DNA of 64,000 nucleotides from positions 6,813,603 through 6,877,602 of the forward strand of contig CM055211.1 of the NCBI GenBank assembly GCA_029224185.1, in the 5' to 3' direction. The notes beneath the pieces are model-generated. The model worked only from the letters and a program-made list of their open reading frames with translations, had not been told where the DNA came from and searched no databases. Made by a program: the position numbers and the translations under genes. The stretch comes from Karalla daura. Lineage: Eukaryota > Chordata > Actinopteri > Chaetodontiformes > Leiognathidae. Positions 26,601-39,288 of the stretch are shown one piece after another (the stretch's first letter is position 1; each line of letters begins with the position of its first letter).

Positions 26601-27968
26601 ATACACCCAAAGTATGTTTCCTGTACTGCAGCAAGAAGCATTTACAAGCTTAAACTAGCGCAGTAAACTGCTGGTACGCAGGCTGAATCTGAAATACATT
26701 TACGGACGCTTTTAGCTCGCTTTGTCGATTACCTTAAGCTTTTTCCAAACGCATTCAACTTCCCCTCTCACTCACGTTAAGAACTTGCAAAAACATAAAG
26801 CTGCATGCACTTGCCAAATAGTCGCAGAACGCATTATGGTCCTCTTCAGTGGCAATGACTCTGCCTTTCTGAAAACACACCTACGTCCTCGTATCACTAT
26901 TTCAAAGTCAATCGTTGGTTTAACACATTTTTGTGTTAATGCATCATGGAGGAGGGGAAAGGTGTCCATGTGAAAGTAGGCCATTGGGAAGACTGATGGA
27001 TAGCATTACGGCAAACGGGCCATTATGAGAGAGCCGTGGATCATAAACAAATGACATAACGATCACGAGGTGGTGTCGGAGCGCAGGGGAAGATGGGTAT
27101 TCTATCTGGCTACACTAAACGCAGCCGTCAACGCCTTCCACTTACGATAAATCAAGGAGGCACTGAAGGGAGGCCAGGCCAGTCCACTACCTGTGCTCTT
27201 CAACACCAAACACAGTCCATCAGCGTTGCCTTTGTCCCTCCATCTTCCTCCTCTTTTGTCTCATTTACCTGCAAACGCAGGAAAACACGGCGCTCTTCCT
27301 CCGTCTCCCCTTCCGTCTTTGTAGCAGCAGTTAAGAAGCGGCAGAGCGGCTCGGTCATTCAGGGGCCTCCGTGATCTATGTTGATGACACTGACTTGCAA
27401 GCTCCTACAGTCCCACAAACTCCATTTGGAGTGACCTTAGTCATAACCCGGTCTCACACCGCTGGCTCCGATAGATACCCTCATTTATCACAAAGGATCC
27501 TCAAATTGGCCTTCTGACAATGACTTCCACATCACAAATAAGTAAATCAACAACTACATACGTACAGAAACATACAAATAGCTGTAATTATCTGCCGGGA
27601 TGGAGGCGTTATTAATCATAATAATGGTCTCTACCAAGGTGGTGGAGCTGTTAAAGGAACCTTCCCATTACCAAATGTTTAGGAGTGACTCACAAGGTGT
27701 CCTCTAGCAGGACGCTGCACACCTGAATGTCTGTAAAGTTGTTCTGTTTATGACTCGTTAAAAGTCAATGTAATGAGTGACCAAAATATTCACCGCATAA
27801 ACACAAGTGCTGGGAATATGAAACCGCAGGGATTTAGCCGTTTAAAGCCCTCAGTCTGCTGTCTACTAATGGTGAAATTAAGTGGTGCATGCTCACAAAT
27901 TAATAAATTAACAAAAAAACACTCTGCGCACCTGGGGCCAAAGTCCACTCTGCCCAGTTAGGAATCCA
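23601..27968. other. Non-coding, nothing recognised
   Basis: Over 4 kb without a supportable gene. A slightly GC-richer patch lies around 24650-24900. A VIYVDDTD peptide encoded at 27371-27394 resembles a reverse transcriptase catalytic box but stands alone (see rejected items). Confidence 0.5.
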
Positions 27969-27990
27969 TCATTGATGAAAACATCAATGA
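27969..27990. repeat. Perfect 9-bp inverted repeat with AAAA loop
   Basis: TCATTGATG, a four-A loop, then CATCAATGA: a perfect hairpin-capable palindrome. It is too short to be a miRNA precursor and is not followed by a T tract. It may be a dimeric binding site or chance. Confidence 0.8.
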
Positions 27991-29106
27991 AACAAGAAAA
28001 TGTAATGTAAGTGACATAAATAAATCTAATTTGACTAATTTCACACTTGAGAACTCCACTTATGCTTCAAGTTGAGTGTCATCCATGAGGTTGTGATGTG
28101 CTCCATCTCATCGAGCACCAGTCCTGTTTTTGACTAGATTTGGGGTTTTTTTTCAGCTAATTTTTGCATAATCACATTAAAACCGATTAAGGTTCATTAA
28201 GTTGAGTTTTATGGGGAAATAGTCGGTCTGGCTTTCTGGTTTGTTCTCAGTTACACACCGTACTTCAGATGCAATTTATTTTGCAGCTTACAGCCAACCA
28301 AGCAGTCCAGTATCTGTCAATCAAAACGAGACCCTGGAGGGAGAGACGTATCAGTCCAAAACAACTGTGTGATAGCGCAGCACTTCCTAGCCACTCAGGA
28401 AATGGCTGAGCAAATTCAATTTAATCCAAATGAGTTCAATTAATACTTGATGTAATCTAATTTGAGGAAATATTATGTAGGGCCATTATTAATTCACTGT
28501 AGCTCAACACTCAGGGCCTGTGCGAGCTTCCAAAACGAGTTACAGCTGAGATTGAAGCAGTTTAGAAGTTGCAGAGAGGTTTCACAGTGGCCTTTGGCGC
28601 TTTTCTTGGAGGGCTGCACTGAAAAGCAGCAGGACTCCAAATTTATTCATTCCTCCTCTTTGTGTCCTCTTGCAGTCACTCCTGGTTTGTAAAGGTAGTC
28701 CCGTTAGAAAGGCACCGTGAGTCTGAAACGGGGATTCAGTCTGCAAGTTTTTGCCGAAATTCGCTACATATCTGCAAACGTCACATTACAACTTTGACTG
28801 CGTCTCTCGTATTTTCTGTCGGAGGATGGAGAATTCTCCTGGAACTCAAACTAATTAAACTGTGATGGATTTCATGAGTCTTCGAGGCAAACTGGCCAGC
28901 AGTGGCAGGTAAACCGTGGAAAAAACGACTAATTACAGTCAGAACTAATTTAATATAACAGAATTAGACAGAAAGTTAGTGCGTGAGGAGAACATATTTT
29001 TCCGGAAGGAGCCACAGTCACTTGAACTTGACTTGAATGGCAACCAAGACAACAGGAAGACTGAGTGTCTGAGCCAGTGGGAGAGAAGCTAAAGAAAACG
29101 CCTCAC

Positions 29107-29126
29107 AAACAAACTTTTGTTTGTTT
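29107..29126. promoter_or_regulatory. Forkhead-like palindrome
   Basis: AAACAAAC, a TTTT spacer and GTTTGTTT form a perfect 8-bp-arm palindrome. Each arm resembles a forkhead (FOX) core, arranged back to back. Binding is inferred from sequence alone. Confidence 0.3.
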
Positions 29127-31205
29127 CTACAGAGATGTTTCTACATCTACATCGTTTTCATCTTCATAGATTACTGTCTATACAGTGTTTCATCCGCTAG
29201 AGGCCCAAGATTTAAGCATAATGCCATAAGTCAACACAAATTGAGATGTTAAAGATGTAAAATGACTGAAATGAGTTGTTAAATGATTCACTTCATTGCC
29301 TGAGTCCCTACAGCAAGTGTCACTGCCCGTTTGGGTATGACAAATGATTACAAATGAAGGGCCCTCCCTATCCAAAACTCATGCATATCTCAGAAAGATA
29401 AAAGCATAAATGTGATGAACAGATAACTAGATGAGTGTTTGTTGAGGGGCACCATTAATTTTACACATCAAAGTCAGTTGGCTAGTCATGTACAGCAGTG
29501 CACAGCCTGTGAAAGCAGCTGTAGGATGTGTCCTGCTACAAGTGTTACGTGTCAACATCCGATCTGCTCCACCGTCCACGTCGAACCACACCTGACGGAG
29601 CAGATGCACTTCAGAGGCCATACAGCTGTGCCTACGCAAGACGCTCGGTTGTCTTTTCAGGTTTGTGGATCATTTCCTCCTCTGCTTTCAATTGTGCAGT
29701 TTGTTTAAGGACTGCAAGGACAGGTCCAAGACCCTGTCTGTCTCTGATGAAGGCTGTGTTTCCTTGCTCAGCATTGATGTCCAAGTGAAGCAAAAGGACG
29801 AGTTTTGAATATTTAAGAGTATAACGTCGGTACTCACTTGATTTGTCAATTTCAGACAGCTTAACACTAACTGCCTCTGCACTTGAGAAAAGACTTTTGG
29901 GGAGAAATAGGAGAGTCTGACTCTTATCGCTTACAGAGGAGTTAGAGCCTCACCTCACATGACTGCATGTACATTAAAAGACTTATTTCAAGATAGGAAA
30001 CATGAAAGAGATAGAATTTGAGGAGGCTGGTAGGCACTGGAAGGAAGCAGTGAATACATGTGGGAGTGGTTCGTTTCCAAACTGAGAAGCCAACACAACT
30101 ACTAGGATTGCATTTAAATATTATTTACAAGGCACTCCAGCCAAAAATCAGCACAAATACTTTGGCTTCACGTGTCATGCCGTATACAAATTGTCAGTGT
30201 GCCTATGCTGCGGTTTTGATTGAAATTGCTGTCACATCAGATTGCCAATTACAACAAGTGTGTGATTACAGTGATCGCTTTCGAAATGACCGTCCCTGAA
30301 TGTGCAGTCACACAGGCACATTTAATTAAACCAATCAGTGTGAGTGTGATGTTTGCCTCTCAACTAGTCATCACACAATCACACAAACAGAGAGCCTCTC
30401 ATTCAACTGGCTGTGTGCCCTTAATTCCACACTTAAAACCTTGTTGTGGATTTCTTTTCACACAACACAAGACAATATGTTGGATAATTTCATGTTTCAA
30501 CAGTAAACCTACAATGAAGGAAAATGACTTTGTGTTTCAGTGTGACATTCATCATTTTGGCCCCTCATATGTTTGTCAAAAACATCCTGTTTTATCTGCA
30601 AGGGTTAAAATGTTTAAAAAATGGTTGTGTTTATCCCCATCTCACAGCACATATCTGCCAAACTGAGACAAATAGCCTTCAGAAATTTAAAATGTCACGG
30701 ATCTGTTTAATGGCCGAGTGTACAATGGGAAACAAAAGAGAAATGAAACTGTGTTTTTATCCTAACCGCTGAAAAAACAGTGGGGAGAAAAGAAATCAAT
30801 TATCTCTGAAAGTAGAGCGCTGTGAAAAAAAATCCAATAAAGGGTGGTGAAGGTGAAACACAAATTTCCTTAACTCTTCCTTTCTTCCCCTTTCAGTTTC
30901 ATCACAATGTTGTCCACTTGTTACCATGAACAACAAGAGCATATGAGTGAGGATGGGAACTAAACGTGGGAGGACGAGAGTAAAAGAATAACTAGTGGAC
31001 ATGAATGAATTATTAATGATGCAACATAAAGACTGCAGTGACCTTGAAGTTGGAAACATGAGACTACGTAGACTTTAACAGATTTGCCATTTAGCTGTGG
31101 GCCAGAGGCCACTTTCCCTGAGCGCTCTGTCCATTTGGTGAAGTGTACAAACAGTGGTCGAGAGTGGATATGGTCCAGAAACACAGTAAAAAGCCAGAAA
31201 ACAGG

Positions 31206-31222
31206 TGCAGCCCCCTGCAGTC
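31206..31222 (-). promoter_or_regulatory. CTCF-like motif
   Basis: The minus strand reads CTGCAGGGGGCTGC in the core, close to the CTCF consensus CAGCAGGGGGCGC. It is opposite in orientation to the similar motif at 2076-2090. Weak support. Confidence 0.25.
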
Positions 31223-31559
31223 AGCCCAGATGCGAAAGCCACCAGGAATGACTCATGAAACTGAAAAATGTCAACGCCTAGAGGAGCCTTCATCATACAT
31301 TTCTCCAAATGAAACGGCTAAAGTAATGGCCTTGATGTGACTTTACTTCTAGAGGTCAGTTTAGTAACTATCAAAAAGCCTGTCCGAGATTCAATACGTG
31401 TGCAAACCGAAGGTGTGAAAACAGTGACAGAGTGGGCGGCTGCTTGTTTGCACATTTGCAGAACGTTTATGAAACCAAACAGAGACACATTCAGCCTCCC
31501 TTTGGTCACACAATGACCACAGTGCCACTGCAGCCTCCAAGGGTGCGAAATCCCCATTC

Positions 31560-31880
31560 TCTTTAGGAGGAAATGATCTATGGCTCCTTCATTGGTTTTA
31601 TTCTATTGGCCTCCATCACTCTTGTTACCGTTTCCTTCTCCCGAGCTGAATGCGTCGCAGTCGGGCAAATGTCATGACTAATCTGTCCAGCGCGTAGCGC
31701 TCACATAAGTGTGGCGACCTTTCCTTGTGCTTGTCGGGGCCTCCTCTCCACGGAGGATTTGTGCAAGCCTCTGTCACCATCTCATATTGTTCCCCACAGA
31801 CTTCCATTAAAGGGAAAAGAAAATGACAGGCACCTTGTGCATGGTTGACCAGCAAATAGAGCAATTTCTGAGTGGAACGT
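31560..31880. promoter_or_regulatory. Candidate conserved non-coding regulatory block
   Basis: About 320 bases of even-composition, non-repetitive sequence that contrasts with the AT-rich flanks and includes an ATTGG (inverted CCAAT) near 31591. The single overlapping minus-strand frame (79 codons) is not protein-like. Called by texture only. Confidence 0.3.
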
Positions 31881-32019
31881 CCAACAACCTGCTTTTTGTT
31901 TATTATTTATTTAATGGAATTTATGGAAATCACTTCAATCAATCATCAGCTGAGACCGATGCTGAGCTAGAGTGAGTGGTGAGCATGGAGAGGTAGATCT
32001 ATGGGTAAACATGAAATCA

Positions 32020-32360
32020 TTGTGCGGTGTTACGTTGATTTCTTTACAAAATTGTGAGGTTTTACGGCGCCTGGCAGTTGATCAATATCAGCTGCACAGA
32101 CATGAGCCCGGATAAAATACGAGTCTATGAATTTCAAAAAATAATTACTCAAGCCGAGGAAATCACTGGAATTGAAGAAAATTACTTTGCATATGAATAA
32201 TTTATGTAAACACTCATTGACAGAGGGAGAGATAACAAGCTGCCATCTTAAAAGTCCTTTTCCTTGGCCACAGTGTTTCGAGTGGGAACACAATGTGACT
32301 GCAGATTCACATATTCAAGAGCTCAGAAACAACCATACATCAAAATATGCTAAATACAGA
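32020..32360. promoter_or_regulatory. Candidate regulatory block with POU and forkhead motifs
   Basis: Contains a POU-like TTTGCATA at 32187-32194 and, 10 bases on, a perfect forkhead core TGTAAACA at 32205-32212. An ATAATTA homeodomain core lies near 32141-32147. The tight POU-FOX arrangement in complex sequence suggests an enhancer. No coding signal. Confidence 0.35.
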
Positions 32361-35254
32361 GAGCGCGCTCCCACATGTACAAACACACATAGTTAACTGT
32401 TGTATGATTTATATTAGAATGCTGTTTTACAGAAACAACATATGTTCTGTTCTTATGCAAATGCACAAGGGCTTATCCGGTTATATAATGTAGGAAGCAG
32501 CTTTATCTTTATGTCTACGGCCCAACTTGAGAAAAATGGTTATTTCTTTCTTCAAAGGAAATGTGTACTTCCTGAACCACATGAAACTCTTTCTAGGCCA
32601 TGATGTGGACTAAGTCCAAATGTCTTGTTAAGGGGAACAATGGTTGCTCTGTAAACGTGTTGGCTACATTTGTTAAATACAATTTGGCATAAACAGAGCT
32701 TCAGATTTTCATCAGTTCTCAGATTTTCGTCTTTTATTTCATTTATAGCTTTTGCAAGTGCATATTCATGAGTGGTCACACTCTTCAAGCCTGGCTCAGA
32801 AAAAACCTGGAATGAAAAAACAGATTGAACCCTTTTATCAAAAATCCAATTGCTTCTATCAGGTAAGTCAGATGAAGGTTGTGTTTTCACCCGGTTCCAT
32901 CTGCCTCTCCCGGCTCCAGCAGATTCATAGAAAGAAAAGAGATATTATGTGACGCTTCCAGGTAGCTGTTGAGCAAAGGTTTTCTGTCTGACTCTTTTAA
33001 TTTATTTTTTCATGAATACTTCTATAAGAAATGCCTAAATACTCCCCTACACTGCACTCTGTTATATGATAAAAAATGAATAAAAATCACTAAACTAAAC
33101 TAAAATTGAAGGTTACTCACAGGTAACACACAAATCTAGATCATTCTTTCCTTGCATCTGTCGATGACAAAGCGCAGACATTACAAACATGTAGAGATCC
33201 AACGTGTTCTCCGGTGGCAAAACACAATACTTCAGGATATCACCTCAGCGAATGACAGCTAAATGAGACCATGCTCAAATTCAACGATTATGTTTGAAAG
33301 ATTGTCTCTGAGGCAAAAGCCACGTCATTATCTTCGACTCATTTCTTGTTTGTGAAGTGACAAGAGCCTCTAATTTCCAGGCAGACGCTGCTTGAGCTTC
33401 ATTTACACATGTAACAAGGTGTAAACGTGTGCTCCTTTCTGTCTTCAAATTGCACAAAGCAGATATCAGATTTGATCAAAAACAAAAGATCAGAATTGAA
33501 GTTTAAAAAGTGTCTGATTTGCACAAGAAACCACTTCCCTACCTCTCTGATTTACATGATTGCTTAACTGTAGTTTCTGTATGATTGTATTTAGTGTGCA
33601 TGCAAGTACTAGTGAGCACATGTAATCAACACATGTAAGTGTAATCATCACATGGCACATTGTAAAATCAGGATAAAATGCCACTAATAAGCTGCTTGAG
33701 AAGAAAGCTGGACTTGCATTTTGCAGTTGTGGAGCTTTTCTACCAATCAGTGCTCAGTAATGAGCTGTGTTGCCTTAAAACAAGAGCTATTTGTAGAAAG
33801 TGTGCATCTGCCAGATTTAGGGGAGGGGTTCAGATTGGCTCAATGTAATGTAAACGATGCCTCTGTTTGAATATGTACTCAGGCAAAAACATGTGACATA
33901 TCATATGATGAGATGGTGGGTTTGAGTCTCATAGAAATGTCTTCCTCTCCATGTGACACAATTGTGCTGCACGTGTGAAGAAAAGTGCAGGAAATGAATC
34001 TGTATCAGACTGATGACAATATAAGTAACAGATGAAGGGCCCGTGGGAAATGAATGCTCCTCTAATTAAAAGAAACAACTGTTATAAAAGCTGAAACATA
34101 CTGTGCACATTCAGTGCTATACTCTCAGCTACACTCCATATCTCATCTGGATGAGATACTCATAATGTCATGTTGTTTTTGATGATGATTGTCTAGTGGC
34201 TTATTTATCCTTGACGCTGTTTATTATTAACATTATTTACTGCTGCTCTGTCGACTGTCGTTGACAGCTGTGGTGGCTGCTCATCTGCTTTATTGACATC
34301 TTGGAAGATGTCTTCTTTTTCGAACACCGTTAACTTTTTCGGATCATAAAACGTGGTTTTAATGTTGCGTTAATGTCATTTGTGGTGATTCTTTCGGCTG
34401 GAATAAAGGAACAATGACAGAAAACCAGATAACGTCGCCAGATTCTGGGGCAGCTTGCTATCAGCTACTTCAAAAAACAAACTAATATCACATCTCCAGG
34501 TGATGTTTCTGATTCACTGGCAGGGACGCTTATGAAATGGAATTATTTACAAACTCACGCAAAGACGTGAACAGTGAACTGCTCTTCCCAGAGGTAACGT
34601 AACTCACAGTGAGAATTTAAGAGCAAACACACACTTTACAATGCATCTGAAGAAAAGATGTAAGTGAGTTAGGATTTTAAAAAGGAGCTGAGCCCTGGTT
34701 ACTGCTCTTACTCCTACAGTCTGTATAATGCTTGTCATTAGTTGTGCTCTGATGTCTTGCTCTGGGCCAATGAGGACACCTCCATCTGTGACTTGTGGAA
34801 ATAAACCATCTTGCAGTAAAGTTTACTCTGCGTTTTGCTGTTCTTGCGGCTTTGTGCTCATAATCATGTGTTCCTCTCACTTTAAAGCTTTGTCACTTCA
34901 GGCTGCTGGTTTTGCCTGCACCAGGATGCAGCCGGTATCTGCCCTGCACATACAGCATGAAGCCAAGTGTTGGCTGGACCCTATTGTTAATACCTATTGT
35001 TAATCCTGTTAAATTCTGCTATACATCAACCTTTTCTCCTTGTAATAACATTTAAGTTTGGACTGTGTTCAGAGTGGGGCCGCGGGGACTGCATATTTAA
35101 GGTATGTTTTAAGTTTCCACATTTACACAAAATAAATGAGCCTCAGAGAACTCAGAAAAACGTCCTCTGAGGATGGCTGTCTCCCTTTCTACCCGGTGAA
35201 TGCACTTATGAAGTGCTTTTCTGTATCAGCTGGACAAAGCTAGACAATACCTTT

Positions 35255-35258
<4 letters not shown>
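32361..35258. other. Non-coding, nothing recognised
   Basis: No gene or mobile element identified. A 112-codon minus-strand frame at 32552-32890 is unrecognisable. A 12-bp direct duplication (CCTATTGTTAAT) occurs at 34980-34991 and 34993-35004. Confidence 0.5.

Positions 35259-35285
<27 letters not shown>
35259..35285 (+). repeat. (CA)13 microsatellite
   Basis: About thirteen uninterrupted CA units, a typical vertebrate dinucleotide microsatellite. Confidence 0.95.
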
Positions 35286-35810
35286 CAGTGCCTGGCGGAG
35301 CTGCCATTTCAGAGCGCGGCCAATTTCAGGATTCAGTTTTTTTGTTGAGGACACAGTGACATGAAACCATGCTGGAGGAGCCAAGGACAACACACCCTCC
35401 CTCCTGAGCCAGTGCCAGCCCCATCAGTCAATTCTTGTTGGTTCACTGGATTTATTTGAGGGTCGTAAACAATGGCGAAATATAGTAAAAAAAAAAGGGG
35501 AAAAAAAGATTATTTCCAATGTGGTATTGTAATAGCAGCACACCGGAGGAGCACTTCTGGGGGGTCAAAAGGATGTGTAGCATTGACAGACATGGTTTAG
35601 GGACAATCAACCAAGCTGAGTGCATGTGCTGCAGTCTCAGGGCCTTTTTCTACAAAGCTCTCTGTTTGTCAGGTTAATACTGCACCTCCTACTCTGCCTA
35701 GTGAGCCATCATCATCTCTGGGTTAAAGAGATGCAATACAGATTAGTTCAAACTGTGAGGAAGCATTAAAACGTGTCGTGCTTGGCTAATATTGTCACGT
35801 TTGTCTCTAG
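35286..35810. other. Non-coding, nothing recognised
   Basis: Short interval between two microsatellites, with an A-rich/G-rich patch near 35488-35509. No other signal. Confidence 0.5.
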
Positions 35811-35846
35811 ATGATGATGATGATGATGATGATGACGACGATGATG
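35811..35846 (+). repeat. (ATG)8(ACG)2(ATG)2 trinucleotide repeat
   Basis: Eight ATG units, two ACG units and two more ATG units in register. The ACG units are single transitions within an otherwise pure array. Confidence 0.95.
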
Positions 35847-37189
35847 GAGTTAGATTACTGTGTTGTTTCTCGTGGAGAAGAATTAATGACATGAGCACTT
35901 CATTTGGCAGCACATTGAAAGGCCATTCTTAAAATGAATTTGCACTCAGAGTGCTCTCCTAAAGAAAAACGGATGTGAGAAAAATAAAACAAACTAGAAT
36001 GTCTTGAGATGTGTATGGTTATGATGGGTGCAGCACAACATCCTTGAACGGTGGGGTCTTAACTCCTGAGTCAAACTGCATTACCAGTAAAGAGGAACTC
36101 TGCCAGAAGTGCATGTAAATAAATTTGCGTTTTCAATGCTCAAAGTCAAAATAACTTCACAGCAAAGACATGAACGCTGATTAAAAGAGCATCTGACTTG
36201 AGGTCTGTGACCTTTTACGAGCCAACATCTTAACACACACTGAGAGCATCTTAAAACAGGTGGTGGAGGAGAGAGACAATTCAGACTAAAACCTGAAAGT
36301 TGTCCCGGCTACATTAATGCACAAAGGAGGTAATGTAATAAATAGAGATTTACTCCAATTTACATTTGTTCATTTACATTTCTTTATTTTTACCAAGCGA
36401 CTCCGTAGCTCGTCTGTGCGCATGAGAATAAGTGTGTACCAGCTCTGCATGCACGAGTGAAAGGAAAGGGAAGAATGCACTAGTGTGATTAATAATAATC
36501 TTCTGGCATTCTTACACTAAGCCTACAAATGCTTTTCTTTGCCTTACACAACATCTCAAATGTAGAAATGAGGACAAATCAGGCTGAAAATGTTCAGTCT
36601 GTGTCTGCTCGATGTTTTAAATATACACTGCTGTGAATCTTTTGGCAGGATTAGTATGGGCGATCGTGATGAAACCCTGGAATAGCTACGTTTTGGCTAA
36701 ATGGGAAAATCACTGTTACATTAACTCAATATAAGGTGTTAATATTTGAGTTTTAGAGGTGCTGGTCAAAATTGTTCTGCTCATTAAATCTTTATTCATA
36801 TTTGAAGCCTTTCTTCCCAGTGATCATGGATAGCATCCTAACCTCTCAGCTACGGTGGTGCCCCTTCGTAGGCGGATTTTGTTATCTTCATGGAGTCTTC
36901 ATACAAAGCAAAAACTAAGCAACAAATGCCTGAAGCCTTACGGTCACAGGTCACACACTACAAGAGCTGTTCCAATGCTTCTTGTAAATCCTAAAAGAAT
37001 AATTAAGTGTATGTCACAGATTGTTGAACTTTAACTTTAAACGCAGTAATGAACAGCTAACATCTTCCAGTATGGTAGTGTAAATATCATGAATTATAAC
37101 GCTATGATCAGACCTATTTGGCATATGATGGCTTAAACAACTGAACACGGCAACAATCAGGAAAGGTCACCCAATATAATCCATCCAAA
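35847..37189. other. Non-coding with a possible SINE relic
   Basis: No gene seen. A possible tRNA-derived SINE fragment is listed separately at about 36785-36864. Confidence 0.5.
36785..36864 (-). mobile_element. Possible decayed tRNA-derived SINE head
   Basis: On the minus strand, a GGGGCACCACC start is followed by GTAGCTGAGAGGTTAG (36853-36838), which resembles a pol III A-box of tRNA type. About 30 bases further on is GGCTTCAAAT (36809-36800), a poor match to the B-box GGTTCGAATC. The spacing fits a tRNA-like promoter. No tail or target duplication was seen, so this may be chance. Confidence 0.3.
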
Positions 37190-37600
37190 TACTCTGTGCC
37201 ACTCTCCCTCCCTTTAACCAGATCAAATATTTGTGCTCCCTTCCTCTTTGGCGCTGCCCTTTATCTGCTCCCAGCAGAGAGACATAATAAGCAAATGTCT
37301 CATTTTCAATATTTACCAAGGTTAATCACAGCAGATTAGATATTCTGAACGATATTTGTGAAATGCGTCGGGCCGCAAACAAACATCTGAGATTTAAGAT
37401 CCAAACCCTGACATCCCGTTTCCGTGTTGTGACTGTGAAGTCGACTCTGCGTATCAGCTTCACGGGCCAAGTCTTGTAAGCAGCCAGCTGGTGCCTTTGA
37501 GTCGCCCAAAAACTTTCTCTGCCAAGCAATCTTTCTTTGCCATTTACACACTCAGGCCAAAACACACATCTGACGACTGCAGCCAACACAACAAAACCAA
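37190..37600. promoter_or_regulatory. Candidate conserved non-coding regulatory block
   Basis: About 400 bases of complex sequence, including GGTTAATCAC and CAGATTAGAT cores around 37320-37342. The overlapping minus-strand frames (87 and 71 codons) give no recognisable protein. Called on texture and motif content only. Confidence 0.3.
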
Positions 37601-37912
37601 GAAACCAAGAAGACCAAGCAGAGACTTATCCTGAAGTGAGCGGCAGATGAATGCGATTTTGAGCCTTTGGATTTCTTTTCAGATGTTATTGGTCGTGGTT
37701 TGGTTTGGACAGTTGCAGTGACTGTGGAGTGTGGAGTAAGCTCATGTTAGCGCCTCTACCCACAGAGGACTGTTTTTGTTTTTACCACATTTACCCTGAG
37801 CCTAATTACATCAAAATTCACAACTCGGCCTCTTTCCCATTCTTTTCCCAAAGGGTTGTTTAGATTTTATTTATTTTTAATGGGATTTGGGAGTTATGAC
37901 CATCTCATTTGG

Positions 37913-37988
37913 CACACACACACGGAGGCAGACATACACACACACACACACGCACACACGCAGACATACACACAGACATACACACACA
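37913..37988 (+). repeat. Compound CA-rich repeat
   Basis: CA runs interrupted by GGAGGCAGACATA and CGCACACACGCAGACATA-type segments. The ACAGACATA variant recurs, suggesting an old degenerating microsatellite. Confidence 0.9.
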
Positions 37989-38445
37989 TCTGCACATCAG
38001 CACACTTTTTAAAATCTAATGAAATGTGAAAATTAAATGGCTTCGACAAAGTTCATCCATTTATATAAATTTCATTTCATTTGTCCTTGCCACTCTCACT
38101 GGAGCATTTTGGTGAACTTTTATTTGAAATGTTAATATTCATGTCAGGCTTTTCGTCTGTCGGAAATGTAGCAGCAGAGGCCTCGGGAAAGTGTTTGTGT
38201 TCCTGCAATCTGTATTTTAAAGAAGCACAATAAAACAGAACAGCAGATAAAACATTCAGCATCCCCCTGGGTCATGATCCCAACTAGTATAGCATGAGGA
38301 GATCCAGAAGCTTTAGCACAGATAAATGCTCTATAGTGATGACCAAGGTTGATAGTTCGATGATGCTACTTTTATTTTAAGATGCCTTTACTTAAAGTAA
38401 GAAAAAAAACCCTCTGATTCTTAATTTTACATTCATGGCCAGAGA

Positions 38446-38477
38446 TATCTGTCTATCTGTCTGTCTCTTTCTTTCTC
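38446..38477 (+). repeat. TCTG/TCTA/TTTC tetranucleotide repeat
   Basis: Imperfect TCTA and TCTG units grade into TTTC units. Short and degenerate. Confidence 0.85.
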
Positions 38478-39270
38478 ATAATTCAGCGAGAGTTTAAACT
38501 TTGTACAGCCTCGTTTTTTTTCTCGTTACTACATCTCTCATTCTCTTTTCTCTTTTAACTTTCATATCGTGCAGCAGGATAAAAAACTAAACACCACCAG
38601 GGTCACCAAACGCTCCGCTGGAAAAGTAATTGTGTGTAGTGCTCCACTCCATTCATGTAGGGGAAAGCATCAGGGATGCAGTTTGGCCGACAATCTAAAT
38701 CGAATCTCGTAGTTACCCCTTAAACGTTTTCCTTGTAGGCCTTACTCTCCACGGAGCAGTTGATACAGATCAGACAGAATTGGAGAGGATAAAGTTCAGC
38801 AGTGAGGGAGGGTTTATTTTTTCTCACAGGGTTGAGTACCATTTACAGGGTGTAGCCGCCACTAATGTCTATCTTTTCCTCTGATGGGGAGCTGGCTAAA
38901 GTTAGCAAGAGATTTTTGTCTTGCTGGAAATGTGAGACCTTCAAACGAATTTTCCTTTCAAGTTTCATTTCTGCAAAGGCACACAGACAGGGAAAAGCTG
39001 TAGCTCTAGAAGTACAGATTATTTGGTCGCACTTTATAATTATGACTCATTTTGGGTGACTGTATCACACTGGCACATCTGATCGAATCCATAATGTGGG
39101 ACTGAATTAAAAAGATACGGCACAAATGTGGGAAACCTGAAGGTATCTGCTTCTCACCTCCCACCTCAGAGTCACAGTCAAGTAATTGGCTTGTTAGTGT
39201 TATTCACGGGTGACAGCGCATGGGTGACACACCCCTGTGTGGGGGCAGAGTCAATCACACCCCCACGAAA

Positions 39271-39288
39271 ACACACACACACACACAC
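39271..39288 (+). repeat. (AC)9 microsatellite
   Basis: Nine AC units following a run of A. Confidence 0.95.

Larger units (their letters stand above)
27991..31559. other. Non-coding, nothing recognised
   Basis: Contains an AT-rich patch with several TAAT cores near 28410-28465 and the forkhead-type palindrome listed at 29107. The 148-codon frame at 30220-30666 encodes nothing recognisable. A CTCF-like motif on the minus strand lies at 31206-31222. Confidence 0.5.

Noticed and set aside
27371..27394. VIYVDDTD peptide resembling the reverse transcriptase YxDD box
   Set aside because: No other RT blocks lie upstream or downstream in any frame. A four-residue match is expected by chance.
30220..30666. 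148-codon plus-strand frame
   Set aside because: Unrecognisable, overlaps another open frame, and shows no exon boundaries of note.
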